From Dreissena polymorpha (lineage: Eukaryota; Mollusca; Bivalvia; Myida; Dreissenidae): 64,000 bases of DNA. The stretch is taken from contig NC_068355.1 in assembly GCF_020536995.1 (NCBI RefSeq), positions 69,017,307-69,081,306 on the forward strand, read 5' to 3'. The position numbers were made by a program, and so were the translations under genes. Shown here piece after piece: positions 14,001 through 28,200 of this stretch (positions are counted from its first letter, which is position 1; the number at the start of each line of letters is the position of its first letter). Under the pieces are notes generated by a model that did not search any database, was not told the DNA's origin, and was given only the letters and a program-made list of their open reading frames with translations.

Positions 14001-17000
14001 TGTAACGAGATCGTGCAAAGCGTGTTCTTCTATTGACAGATTGTTTATCATTTGCCATTGTGTGCAACAATGATTTTAACGCTCTGAATGACAATCTAAT
14101 TGATCGTCATTTTATTTTTCTTCTGTTTTGAATTAAACTTTTGTTTGATTTATGATCTACGGCAGTATTATTATAATTTTCATTATGGTCAAATAATGAT
14201 TTTATGTGCCGTATGATAATCTGGTCTGTGACCAGTTTATGGTTGAATATGTTTTGCTCTTGTTTATCATATATTCGACTACATGATGGTCGCAGAAACA
14301 AGAGTGGATAAATACCCGAAGACTTCGCAGACCATGGATAACAAGTTGCAGCATCAGTCACCGGGTATCGGACACGATGGTGACCGTACTATGCCAAGTC
14401 TCTTAGACAGTCAGTCAACATCAGACCATATGGCGACACCCGTCAGCCGGTCTTTGCCCGATGGCATTGGTCAAGGACATCGACCAATGCCGGACCATTT
14501 GGCATCCGCCATACGGTCATTATCCGGTGACAACACTGGTCATGATATGACCGGTACGTCACCGGGGACGTTGATCACGGACCTTTGGCTCTGCATTGAT
14601 CGACGTCTGACCGGCCGGTCCGGTCACCGGTCCGGTCCGGTCATGATATGACCGGCCGGTCACCGGTCCGGTCATGATATGACCGGCCGGTCACCGGTCC
14701 GGTACGGTCAACGGTCCGGTCCGGTCATTGATCACCGGTCCGGTCACCGGTCATGTCACCGGTCCGGTCATGTCACGGGTCCGGTCCGGTAATTGATCTC
14801 CGGTCCGGTCCGGTCACCGGTCATGTCACCGGTCCGGTCATGTCACCAGTCCGGTTCGGTCATTGATCACCAGTCCGGTCCGGTCATTCATCACCGGTCC
14901 GGTCACCGGTCAACAGTCATCAGTTAAACCTACCACCGATAACACCAGTCACCGGTTAAGAAGAAGAACTCGGTCTTCATCATTGAATTTTTCTTCTTCC
15001 TCCTATTCGTCGTCGAATGCATCGTCTTCATCAAGGAGTAGACATCGGACACGCTCTTCTTCGTCGAGCAGTTCTCATCGTCGGGGCTCTCGTAAGCGAT
15101 CACACCGTCACTCACAGAGACGGTATTCTAGAAGATCTCGGTCTCATCGCAGCCGATCAACATCTCGACAGCGCAGCCGATCCAGATCTCGACATCGCAG
15201 GAAACAAGGACGTCGTCAACCTTCACGTAGACAACATCGGACTTAATTGAGCACAACAGAATAGTTATCGAACATATCTCTCCTTCATTGAGCAGTTCTC
15301 GGCGTTGATACGCTCGTAAGCGATCACATCAACGCTCACGGAGACAATATTGTAGGAGACAATATTTCCAGCGTAGCCGACCAATATTTCGACATCGCAG
15401 TTATATGGGATGTCGCCACTTCTCACGTAGGCGTTAATGAACCTACTGGTCATATCGACGTTCTCCATTTTATTCCTTTAGGAATATCATGTCTCCATTC
15501 CACGTGTGATGGTTTTTCTTATGGCATCCACACATGTTGCAGTCACCGAGCCGTATTTGTATACGAACACTAGTTCGTTAAACTTTCAGGCTTCGGGATT
15601 AGGTTTTCATGTCTCCACTACGACTACAATGACACTTTATGCCTATTAACACTGATAATCTAGCGTTGTTTTCCGGTTAACATTATCAGATGACTTCGTG
15701 GATGGTCATACTTCTGCACCAGATATTTCCATTCTGACGCAGTTATATTATACCGGTCCGGTCCGATCACCGGACATCGGTCACCATTCATCGGTCATAT
15801 CACCGATCACTGGTCACCGGTCAGATAAAGTAGTCGTTCATCATCAGCGGATTATTTTTTCTCATCTTCTTTTGTATCATCATCGGACTATTCTTCCTCC
15901 TCTTCTTCGTCATCGAATGAATCTTTGTCGTCTGCTTTAGTGACGATCTTCTTTTCCGAGCAGTGCTTGACATTGATATCAGACCATATGGATTCCACCA
16001 TTTTTCGGTCTGGTAACTGGTAACGTCACCGGTCATTTATGACTGGTCCGTTCACCTGGCTACAGTTACCGGTCATTGACCGGTCCGGTTCGTTCACCAG
16101 TTACCAATCACCGGTATTCCACTGTGTTTTCATCGGTCAATTTTATAATATCGAGGGTATCGTCTACATTACCTAGTTGTATACCCTGGCTATGATTGTA
16201 TTGAATACTATATTTTATGCATTCAACAATCTACATGACATTTTGTGTTTTTCAATACTGATGTTCTACTGGCGGCCGTTGGTTACCAAATCATCTCCGC
16301 TGACTTGGTCCATGGTTGATTATCCTGACCAGCTATCCATTCTGGTGCTGGGTATGACCTACTAAGACTAGAAGATCTCAACCGGCTTCATGCAGACTAC
16401 TGGTCTTGCTGATAGATCGGCTGAAGCGGGCTCGGAGTCTAGCATTTAGATCGAACATTACTATTTGACCTCTATTAAAATATGTTCGAGACCCAAAGGA
16501 TGAATTGTTTTAACCGCCTTTACCTGTCGGCTACATACTGTGCAGTCAGTGTCACGGAACATTTGGGACACATAAGTGACGCTAGCAGGATTAGCAAGAC
16601 GACATTTCGTATCGACTTCTGCTTTTCTATTGCTCCTACGACAGTGCATAATTTTAAGCTACTGGAATCAAAAAGAGTTCTGATACATAGGATTGCCTAT
16701 CAGATTGACCGCATGGCGGCTACAGTCTTGTAGATGGCTTGGGTGCTATTGAACTCAGATCTTAGCTAGGATCTGGAGGGACCACATCTTAAAGTTCTTC
16801 TATTGCACTTCTGACCATAACAGGCCGTCTTCCTATAACTGGTCGTATTCCTTTCGGAATTCGTCCCGGTTAGGAGTCTTGAAGTAAATGGATTAATCAA
16901 GTCAGAATTGAAGACTTCCAAGCATTTTACCGGCAAGGGTGGATCCCCTTAAGGTAACTCCTAGGGTTTTCACCTTTTTCTGCCATCACAACTCCGATTC

Positions 17001-20000
17001 CGGAGAGACCACTGTCAATCATATTTCCGTACTTCGCAAATCGATGACTTCACGACCTGTATTCTCCAGGATTTTAAAGGCGCCCTTTATTGGTTCAAGA
17101 AGAGGCTATATACTCTAGATAGCTCATAAACTTATAAGTGTTAAGCACTTTCCTATTCTACAAATTTTCAAGTGTGTTGGGATTGGGAAAGTTCGGCTTG
17201 TCGTGATTTCTTTCCCTACCAATCCTTGACTAATGGTTCCGGCCACCGGTCGGTTTTTAACGGTCCGGTCACCGGTCTTTCTGCTGAGACGTATTTTCTT
17301 ACGTACGTTTCAGCTTTATTTTTAAGTTAATTGTATTAATCTCGGGATTATTCAATGACACAGATTTCCATCTTTTTGTCATTATTTACCACTATTCAGT
17401 GGTGTCTAGACTAGAAGATTATCTTGGCAAGAATATAGTTTATTCTACCACAACCTTCTTCATATCTTATACAGATGTGAGCAGAGAAGGTTAGGGACGA
17501 TCACATAGAACAACGTATCTTGATTTTCTCAATTATGTGGTATCCTAATGAATATCACCTGCACATCTACATCTTGAAAAGCGAAAATTCTTTTTAGCTG
17601 TTTTTCATTTACAACACATTTTCACAATTCCCGTCACGATTCTTTTATGATGTTTTCAACTATCACACATCGGTCGTGGTTTTCTTACAGACACGGAGGT
17701 GATCATATTATCACTCCTTGTACCTGGAAATCAGGAACTTATTCGTTCTTTGCAAGAGCAACGAATTTTCTCTTTCGTCTTACTCATACCAGGTCGTCTC
17801 AACGCCCTGTTGGACGTTTTGTCTTGCAGTTTTTTCTGTCGAATTATTTTTCCGTTGGGTTCAAATAAATGTAATTGCGCATGCGCGGCAGTGATTTTGC
17901 AATGGCGTACACAAATTGATGCATAGTATATCGAAAAACGTTGTTTATCATCTAACGCTAGTTATGAGCGTTATGCGATCGTAGATCGCAGTATATACCG
18001 GTATGCTAAACAACAGGTATGCTTATGGCAAGCGGTTCGACGCATAATCCCAAGAAACTAGGTTTCTCATGAGAACCTAGGTTCTCACAATGAGAACCTA
18101 GGTTCTCAGAATGAGAACCTAGGTTCTCATGAGAACCTAGGTTTTCAAATGAGAACCTTGGTTCTCATGAGAACCTAGGTTTTCAAATGAGAACCTAGGT
18201 TCTTGTGAAAACCTAGGATACCAAACGAGAACTTAAGTTCTCAGAATGAGAACCTAAGTTCTATGTGTCAATGAGAACCTAGGTTCTCATGAAAAACCTA
18301 GTTTCTCATGAGAACCTAGGTTCTCAAGCGTAAACCAAGGTTTTCAAATGAGAACCTAGGTTCTCATGAGAAACCTGGTTTCTTGGGATTTCATAAACCT
18401 TGGTTCTCATGAGAACCTAGGTTCTCATGAGAACCTAGGTTCTCGTGAGAAACCTGGTTTCTTGGGATTTCATAAACCTAGGTTCTCATGAGAACCTAGG
18501 TTCTCATGAGAAACCTAGTTTCTTGGGATTATGCGTCGAACCGCTTGCCATAATTAACCTCCAGTTGTCTCCCATTGCTTGGTACACGCTGGCGGCATAT
18601 GTGTAAAATGAATAGAAATAGGCGTGAAACCGTGAATGTTTCTCCCCAAGAGCATTTCCTGAACAATGTTCAGACAATGCTCAGTAATATTCTACGAAAC
18701 TTATCTGTTGAATATTTGTGACAACAGGCATTAGCCGTTGGTGACCGCTTCTTGTTCATGTTTCCGTGCATGGGTGTTCTTGAGGAATGAAATTAGTAAA
18801 GTAATCGGTCGACATTGGTCTGAACGCGTTAATAAAAAATTGAACTGTTTATGAAATACATCTTTAATTGTAAATATTATTTTGAGACTAAAAATTCAGA
18901 TCAATCGTTACATAATACATTGTTACAGCATTGAATGAGTTTCAAATATTCAGTTCCCTTGTTCGGGCCTCAAACGACTGTACGGTACAGTTTTCTATTT
19001 TAAGTATGTATGTGACCTACATGTAGGAAGCAATCAGTATGGTATAAAGTTTTATCTCTATTGATTATGTGTAATAATGTATTATTCAATCGTAAGATAT
19101 CGGCAACATTGCAAGAAAAACTTATGCGCTAAAGACTTTGCAAACATATTTCAATAACTTGAGATATCTGCAAAAATAAAGTTCTTAACGGCGTGTTTTC
19201 ATTCTGTCCAGCCCGTGTGTAATCATATGTGAACCCCATTGATCCTGCGCCCTAAATAATGTGTCCCGTATTCCAAACGAGCAAGTTTACGCCGTCCGAC
19301 GCGTAATTCTGAAAACCTAGGGATCTGAAAACCTAGGTTCTCTAAGAACCTAGGTTCTCAGAGAACCTAGGTTTTCAGAGAACCTAGGTTTTCAGAGAAC
19401 CTAGGTTCTCAGAGAACCTAGGTTTTCAAAGAACCTAGGTTCTCATGAGAACCTAGGTTTTCAGAGAACCTAGGTTCTATGAGAACCTAGGTTCTCATAA
19501 TGAGAACCTAGGTTCTCTGAAAACCTAGGTTCTCTGAAAACCTAGGTTCTCTGAAAACCTATGGTTCCCAAATGAAAACCACGGATATGGCAAGCAGTTA
19601 GACGCATAGTCCCAAGAAACTAGGTTTCTCATGAGAACCTAGGTTCTCATTCTGAGAACCTAGGTTCTCATGAAAACCTAGGTTTTCAAATGAGAACCTA
19701 GGTTCTCATGAGAACCTTGGTTTTCAAATAAGAACCTAGGTTCTCATGAAAACCTAGGTTCTCATTTGAAAACTTGGGTTCTTGACGCCATGTGCAATCT
19801 TCAAGCGAGAACCTAGGTTCTCATTTTGAGAACCTAGGTTCTCATGAGAAACCTAGTTTCTTGGGATTATGCGTCGAACCGCTTGCCATATATGCTGAAC
19901 AACGTCAATAATGCAGTTCACAGAAATCGATCCAGCAGGGTGTGCGATTGTTATACATTCGTCCACTTGAAATAAACTGGAATTTCTTGCCTTCTTAGTG

Positions 20001-23000
20001 AGTTTTTGGAATAACTGAGTTTTTGCCATAATTTCATGCAATATACTTAATGAACCATGGGATTATGGTTCTACGACCTTTTAAGTCTCCTGTACAATTA
20101 TTTTCAGGAAACTTCTTCACAGGTCAAATATCATATCTCAGAGAGACATGTTTTTACTGATCCAAACAAGTGCCACTACATGTCTGGCCATTATTTAGTT
20201 ATCTCTACAGAAGAACGTTTTTCTGTTAGAGTTTCAATCCTTGTTACTTGTGCAAGGATAATTCCATCAGAACTGTATAAAGGTTCTATGGAAATTCTTT
20301 TTTGACTGGGTATTCGAGAGCATAGTTATAACCTTAATCACTCTGCTGGATACATAGAGGTTTTTCTCATCTTTTTCTTGATGATAAGAAATGTGTTCTT
20401 TTCTTCATTAAGGGATAGAGATTATGCTTTCGTGTACCTTGTTTTGTGTAAGTCATCACAACTCTTTGCTTTCTTACCTATTTTGGAACTGATCCAAGCT
20501 ATGGAACGTCAACACTATGTTTTTCGTTCCTTTACCTTCTTAAGCGGTTTTGGCTTGTGTTATATGTATTGGGATGCTTAATTATCTTCCTATGAACCTT
20601 TTTTCATCAGGCTTATTAACAGTTCCATTATAATTTAAGACGATTTTCCTTCTTATTATGGCTTTTACCATACAGAGACGTGAAATTCATGCTTTTTCTG
20701 TTGAATACGACCAATTCCAGTTGGATATAATGTCGTCTTCACTTTGTTGTGTCAGCCAGGATTCCTTGCTTAATATCAAGTCCTCTATATGGCTTCTAAA
20801 AAAAACCTTCAAGTTTTTCTTAAACTGGTAGTCACGAAGATGAGGATAAACTTCTATGGACAATCGGGGCTTTGAAGTTCTATCTCAGCAGTGTTAGTCG
20901 GAAATCCATTCGAGGTTCTCAAAAGACACTCTTCATTTCCCTAAAAAAGGGGGAGATGTGTCTGCGGCTTCTATTTCTCGGGGTTAGACCTCGACTAAGG
21001 CAAGTTACTCTTATCTCTATCTAAGGATTCATTCCTATTTAGGATCTGATCGCATGAATTAAGAGCTCTGTCTGTTATGTGGACATATATTAATCACAGC
21101 CCACTTTTTGACGTGCTCTAAGCTGTTTTCTGGAGGAATCCGACCACCTTTGTCATCTTTTTATCTTCGTTTTCTGAAGTGCCAACAATACAATTCGTAT
21201 ATGTTTGGGCTTGTTGTGGTTTCACTAATAGTAGTGTCTTCTTTACGACATAGACATATTACTTTGTCCGAGAAGTCATAATTAAAACCGTTTTAACGAA
21301 GATTACTTGATTACCCTTGTTTAGGGTTTTGCTATCATTAGCTGATAACCCTGTTTATGGGTTCTACTGTGTTGGAAAAAATATACGAAACTTCCCACCG
21401 CAGCTGCAAAATCAGTATGAGATAGCAGGTCAGTATGTATGACATTAAAACAATTTTTTAAAATAAAATTCATTTTGATTATTAAATACTTACCTGCTAT
21501 CGGTAAGTCCCACCTCCCACCCCGCTATTTGATTAATATTTTGTATATATATATTCAATCTCTTGCACGACGGTTACATTACATTCACCTGTGTGATGGG
21601 TACAGAACGGACTATTTTTATGAAAACGTCTCATTCATGTCATGATTATTCCAAGCGTTCATCATGGATGTTACAGTATACTCAACAATCTCTTGCACGA
21701 CGGTTACATTACATTCACTGCATTAAAGAAAACCATCTCATACCATAATATCTTATATCAGTCTTAATTAGATATTATAAAATTGATATGATTTTTTGAT
21801 GTTAACAAACCCACATTCATACATACGTCGAAGCAATGCCTACCGTCACTCAATAAAAAATATGTTCAATTGTTGACATTTATGAAGTGCGTGGAATGAT
21901 TCCATCTGCGTAAATGGGCAATAAAATAGTTCCAAAGAGTTGCATTAAAACTCGCAAGTTTTTGCACGATGTATCGTAAATTTAAAATTCCTATTTCATA
22001 ATTTTTGCCTCTGATCCTAAAAAATCCAAATCAAATGTACTTTGTTTGTTCGTTTTTGCCCAGTTTCTGGGCAAAATGGCATACTGAGCCTTCCGCAGAG
22101 GTGTATGTGAGAGCAAGGAACGACAACTCTGCGTGGAGATTGATATACATTGAAAGAATATTGAGGGTTGGTTACCGATTTTTGGCTAGGTTGCATTGCA
22201 CTATGTTTAACCTGGCCTGTATTACGGTATTGAGGTGGCGGATTCCCAGTTAAAATTCCGGATTAGTTAATTCCCCTTGGAAAGGAGAAGCATGAGATAG
22301 CAGGTAAGTATTTAATAATTAAAATGAATAAAAAAAATGTTTTAAACCGTGCTTACCGAATTTTGAGCATCGTATCTCAATAAAAAAAACTAAAAAAACG
22401 TGTGCAATCGGTTAACACTCAACGCTTCAAATAATTAGTATGTGTGTCTGTCCATTTTCATCAGCCAATTCATTCCTACTTATAGGCTGTGATCTAAAAT
22501 TTCCTGATTATTTTCATATTTAATTATTTGTTCCAATAATTTTCATTACATGTAATCCTCATTGTTCCCTGTTCTTATATAACTTCGAAAAGTCGTGTTA
22601 TATAGGTATACATGTATATTTAAAAACACTCATATGAAGAAGTTGGGTTTTGCATAAGCCAGCGTTCCAGTACAAACATTGTGTACTTTCTTGAAAAGTT
22701 ATTAATTCCATCTCTCTGGAGAGCCAGATCAATTATCGGACAGCCCGTTTGCATATCGTCAATCAAAGTAAGAATATGTTACCGACGTTTCTCCGTTTGC
22801 TTTTAATAGCACAGTCTGCCACCAAATCTCAATCCAAATGAATCACGATTTGATTTTTTATTTACAAAACGCAATTTGATATTAATGTGTGATTTGAATG
22901 TGCGGAAGGAGACTGCGTCGTAATAAAATGCTAATATACCACGTTTTTTCCTAAATATTTAAGAAACTACTGTTAAAAATATAAATGCTATTTGAAGACA

Positions 23001-25179
23001 CATACAATTATATGATTTGATGTGATATCAGTTAAATCTAAGCAAGTTTACAGTTTTAATATATTTAAATCGTACCTCTACACTGATTTCGGCCTAATAC
23101 AAAGGTGTCTGATATGTTTTATTTTACGTAAGTAAGTGTTTGTGTAAGTCGATATTTGGAGGTTTGCGCTATTATTCGGAAAAAGTCATACTATTGTTTA
23201 ATACAGGCTCGACAATAATTGCAAGATATGCGGCTCGACACATATAAAACTACTCATAGACAAACCTCGCCATTTTAGGTGGACTATTATATATGAAATA
23301 TATATAGTGGAGCTATCCTACTCACGTCGGCGTTGGCGTTAGCGTTGGCGTTAGCATGCAAATGTTAAAGTTTGCGTACTACCCCAAATATTTCCAATGT
23401 CCCTTGACATATTGCTTTCATATTTTGCATACTTGTTTACCATTATGACCCCAACCTATAAACAAGAGCAGACGTCTGTATCAAGCGTTTTGACAGAATT
23501 ATGGAACCTTTTATACTTAGAATATGCATATTATTGATAAATCTTTGTTCAAGTTTGCGTACTACCCCAAATATTGCCCGTGTCCTTTGACATATTGCTT
23601 TCATATTTTGCATACGTGTTCACCATCAAGACCCCAACCTATAAACAAGAGCAGACAACTGTATCAAGCATTTTGACAGAATTATGGCCCCTTTTATACT
23701 TAGATTATTGAACATTTTGCTTAAATTGCCATAAATTCTTTATTTATGATCACATTTGATTCATACTGTAACAAGTTACTTGTTACAGAACTCAAGCCAT
23801 AACTCTAAACATCTAATAATTTCTAATATATATCTCATATTGTATTTTTACTTAGTAGTTGTTAAATGAATAATTATAGGCTATGTTTATATTGCAAATG
23901 CAATATTATTATGACTCATATAATTTATTGTATGGTTACTTGGCCATTGCCCAAGTATCAATGTTAGGCTAATATAGCCTATGCAATATAATAGTTAAAA
24001 TGAGATTTTACTCACCAGTAATTTACTGGGGAACTGTTGAAACTGTATTTAATGATTTATTGATGTGTTGTTATTTTGCAGTTTTTGCTAATACTTAAAA
24101 TAAGTATGATTCTGAAAAAGGTCACCCTTTATATATAGCCTAATGGCTAAATGAGATTGTTAATGTAAATGTATGTAATGCAATTTTTTGCAGTTTTCTC
24201 ACGTGAACTTACTTGTCAAACGTCATTCGCATCCGCCATCTTGTTTGGAAGCTGTCATTGTCTATTTGGGAAACGCGGCGTTTGATATCATATTTTTGTC
24301 TATTGAAACCATATGTGGTGCCATTTTATTCATAAAATATTGTTCTTTTTAAAATATCAAGTAAACGCCACATTATAATTGTAAATAATTGTAGTTTTGC
24401 ATCAGAAGCTAAATTTTCTCGGAATCATTCGTTTTAGAACGCCAATGTCACTTTGTTACGATTGTTTTCATTGGTCTGGATTTCATAACCTGTTGCCTGA
24501 TTGGCTGATACTGTCTATAAAAGAAGGAGTTTCAGAAGGCAGATTCATTCAAATTTCCAACTCTGAATCAACAACATCAAAAAGTAAAAATAAGATAAAT
24601 AAAATATAATCTAAATAAATCGTAAATTTAAACCCTAAGTATACCCAAATTAAAACAACTTGAAATTAACTGTCAAAGGGTGAGCCTTAGATGTACTTTA
24701 TTATTCACGTTTTATTTACAAATGTTGTTAAACTTGTTTAGTGTGCCTTGTGATCCAGACTTTTAAAGACGGAAAAATAGAACGTTTAGTGAACCGTCAA
24801 AAGCTTTCGTTATTTACCTTATCATCAACCAGACATACGCGACTACTATAATATATAACTCGCCGTCCTGATAAGTCTTACAATACATTTACAAAAAAAC
24901 ACTTACCTGACATACCACAATGCACTCCACCCAAACCATCCCCCATGCTCCACCCCAGAATCCCCCCCCCCAATTTTATTTTTTTATTTTCCTTGTTTTT
25001 GAAAGATCATCTATTAAATTACCACACACCCACATTATAACCCCCCCCCTCTCCATGATGGGTTTCGTTATACTGTCAAGCACTCGAATAGTCAAGCGCG
25101 CTGTCCTAAGACAGCTCTTGTTATGCTTAGCCTCAGCTGATAAATTACACAACAATATGGCAGTTAAATGTTATACCTC

Positions 25180-25273
<94 letters not shown>

Positions 25274-28200
25274 GTAATGGGGATATTGTAAGTTAACCAA
25301 CGTGCATAGGAAATCTGATATGGACTATACAATAATATAAAAGCTCTATAGACAAGATTTTAAATGTGTATGCATTAATATGCAATACACTGCATAACAA
25401 ATAGTCCAGGTTGGATAAAATAAAAAATGCAAAGAGACAAAAAAGAAATCTGCTTTTAATTTAAATATATAAAATGTAAATGATCAACCATTATTTTCAA
25501 AATCAGAAAGTAAGCCTACTATCTTTTTAAAGATATTTCTTGTTATAAGATCATGCCCCCACTTCTTCAAACACGGCCCACCGTGTTTACAAGCTTTTCG
25601 GTTATATGGCCGTATAACGTTAATAACGCAGGGACGGTACAAGGCAGTGTTATAAACACGCGTGTCGAGCACTCATTTAACAATAATGTCGTCCATTGTT
25701 TGGGTATTTATTGTAAATATTGTATTATGAATTAATATGGCTTGCCTTTTTTGTCTAGGCGTGATATAGACTTACAATAATATGTTTTTGTGAATATGCC
25801 TGATAGCCATCACAGACTTAACTTAACCCATTTATGCCTAGTGGACTCCCGCATCATTCTAAATTGGATCAATTTATTTCCAAAATAAGGGATGCCTAGT
25901 TTATTTATTTCTATATTTAAAACATTTCTTACAGAAATTCCTTTAAGCAAGCAGCGCAGACCCTGATGAGACGCCGCATCATGCGGCGTCTCATCTGGGT
26001 CTACGCTGTTTGCCAAGGCCTTTTTTCTAGACGCTAGGCATAAATGAGTTAATACACATGTATTAGGATCTGTTAACTTTGAAACACCAACACATAACAT
26101 TTATCTTAAAATGGACTGTTGTTTTACTATGTTATAACGCTTGTGTTTTAAGTTGACATATATCCAATTGATTTGAGCTATTGTTATTGAAGCATGAATA
26201 TCGATAAAACATATATTGTGTGTGCTCATATTTGTATTTCTACCTAATAGTCGCAAACAGAGTTTTATTAATCGCGAACGTTGATCGAAACACTCCGTAT
26301 TTCCAGGCGAGCGACTATGGCCAAATCCTCCTCGGGTTTTGGATACAATTGCAGACGGCATTCGTTTGCAGCAACTAGGTCACGTGACTTGGCCTATCAT
26401 TCAGGAGGTCGTCGACAAACAAGTGTTCACTGTAGTAAGTTGTGGGCAATGATAATGACGCAAGTATATGCATATTAATTATTTCTTAAGAATGCATGTC
26501 ACTGCGATTTTTATAATATTTTATGGAGGAGATTGGGGAGGTGGTGGGTAAAGCGGATTTTTTCCATTGTTCCTTTGTTTAGCCGCTTGCCTTCTAGAAC
26601 ACTAACAATGAACTGGTTTGATCCGGTTCTAACCTTGTTTACAGGGAAAATAGCCGAGCGTATCCGATTGTTCTGTAGATAGGCTACAGTCTATCTGATT
26701 GCCGTTCCTTTCACCCAACGCATAAAAAACACTGATACGGTATTTCGTATAGTTTGTCCTTATGCAACTGGGTGGAAGTAACACACAAAACATACGCTGT
26801 GGTTAAATGGTCATTGACTGACCGTTTTTAATATGTAACAAAAGTTCCAAAACATATAACAATATATACACCAATATAAATAACGTATGACAAAAGGAGA
26901 TCAAACAATAATGTAATTTGGTAAAATGTGGAGGTTTCTTTAGAAAATGGCCAAAAAGATAGCTTGCTATCTTCCCCCACATTTTAAAACGGTAATGTAG
27001 AGGTCCCACCTGTCTGGCACGACTTACATGTAGGAATACAATAATAAACTCATACTTTGGCATCTTGTGAACAAAATGGGAACTGAATGGCTCAAGTATA
27101 ACAAGTATGTAAGAAATAACACATTTTTCAACAGAATCACAAAATATTCTGACTAGAATAAAACATGTAACGTGGAAATGCATCAAAGACTATTTAAAGC
27201 AAGACAAAGTAAATAATGTCAGTAACGTCAATAAATTAACAAATTCTACACTAACCATATATATGTGTAATTATCAGTACACATTGGCTTGATAAAGTAG
27301 AAACTTTGATACAAGCAAACAAACAAATATAGGACGCTACATTACAGTGGCGCATTAAATGAAAATGATGGAAACAACAAAATGTATATACAATGAATTG
27401 TTTGCTCAATTCGATACAATGTAGTTGAACACATCTAGAATGTGAAAAAATATACGACTTAGTTGTTTTTCGATAGCCAGCCCAGGCAGGTATCGAATAG
27501 ATTGTAATTACGAAGTATTGGCAAACATATAGCGCGTGAAGAAAAATAGCAGTTGGAAAATTGTTGTCGTTGACAGCCCAAGCAGGCAACGAAAATGTTT
27601 CCGATACAAAGAGTGAGTATCTTTCACAGTACTTAACACATACAATGACATTCATATTGGAAAAAACACAACAAAGTTATAGAAATGCCACAAGTAAAAA
27701 TGGTACATGATATATATATATATACATATATACAGGTAACTGGTAAATCTGGGATTTTTGTACCAGGACAAGGCTAATCTCAATTGTTAAGGTTTTAATT
27801 AATGTCAGATGGCACGTCTGTTCAAAGCAACCAGCCCAAGCAGGTTGCTTGATAGAGAGTGCTGTTATCATCAAGGTATATTATGCAATGCTCTTTGTCT
27901 GCGGGATAAGACTGGTCAATTATCTGTAATTCTGATGTACTTCTGGAAAGCGTTACTATGCCAACGACCTAAATGTCTTATCTTAGCATCTGAGTACCCT
28001 CTTTGAGCACAGTCAGTAGCTTTACCTATACGAAAGCTGTGTGATTTGTACCATTTGCTGTCCAAGCCACAAAATCTTAAACACGATGATAGCTGTTTAT
28101 CAAAAATTCTCCTAGGGACAGGTAAACCAGAAGTTAAAGTAAAAATAGGCCCCGGATATTGACCACGAACTGATATGTAGTCCTTCAGGGCATGAACTGC

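Larger units (their letters stand above)
13521..22343. mobile_element. DIRS-type retrotransposon fossil
   Basis: The element sits in SRR-like intron 6. Its termini are inverted repeats (13521-13692 and 22150-22343). An internal stretch at 21418-21501 is complementary to both outer ends, as in the DIRS group of tyrosine-recombinase retrotransposons. The body holds an SR-rich open frame, CCGGTCAC arrays and nested palindrome arrays. No reverse transcriptase or recombinase could be recognised. It is broken and looks old or non-autonomous. Confidence 0.7.

Noticed and set aside
18024-19890. A CRISPR array, because of the regular repeats
   Set aside because: The spacers are not unique, the repeats are palindromic with drift, TIRs enclose two blocks, and the DNA is eukaryotic.
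24920-25291. 123-residue open frame with an Ile-Tyr repeat
   Set aside because: It runs through C-runs and a TA microsatellite; the IYIYIY tail is the microsatellite in translation.
26803-27655. Minus-strand frames of 127 and 134 residues at the 3' end of the Ngaro-like element
   Set aside because: No recognisable domain; they lie in the non-coding stretch between the recombinase ORF and the end repeat.
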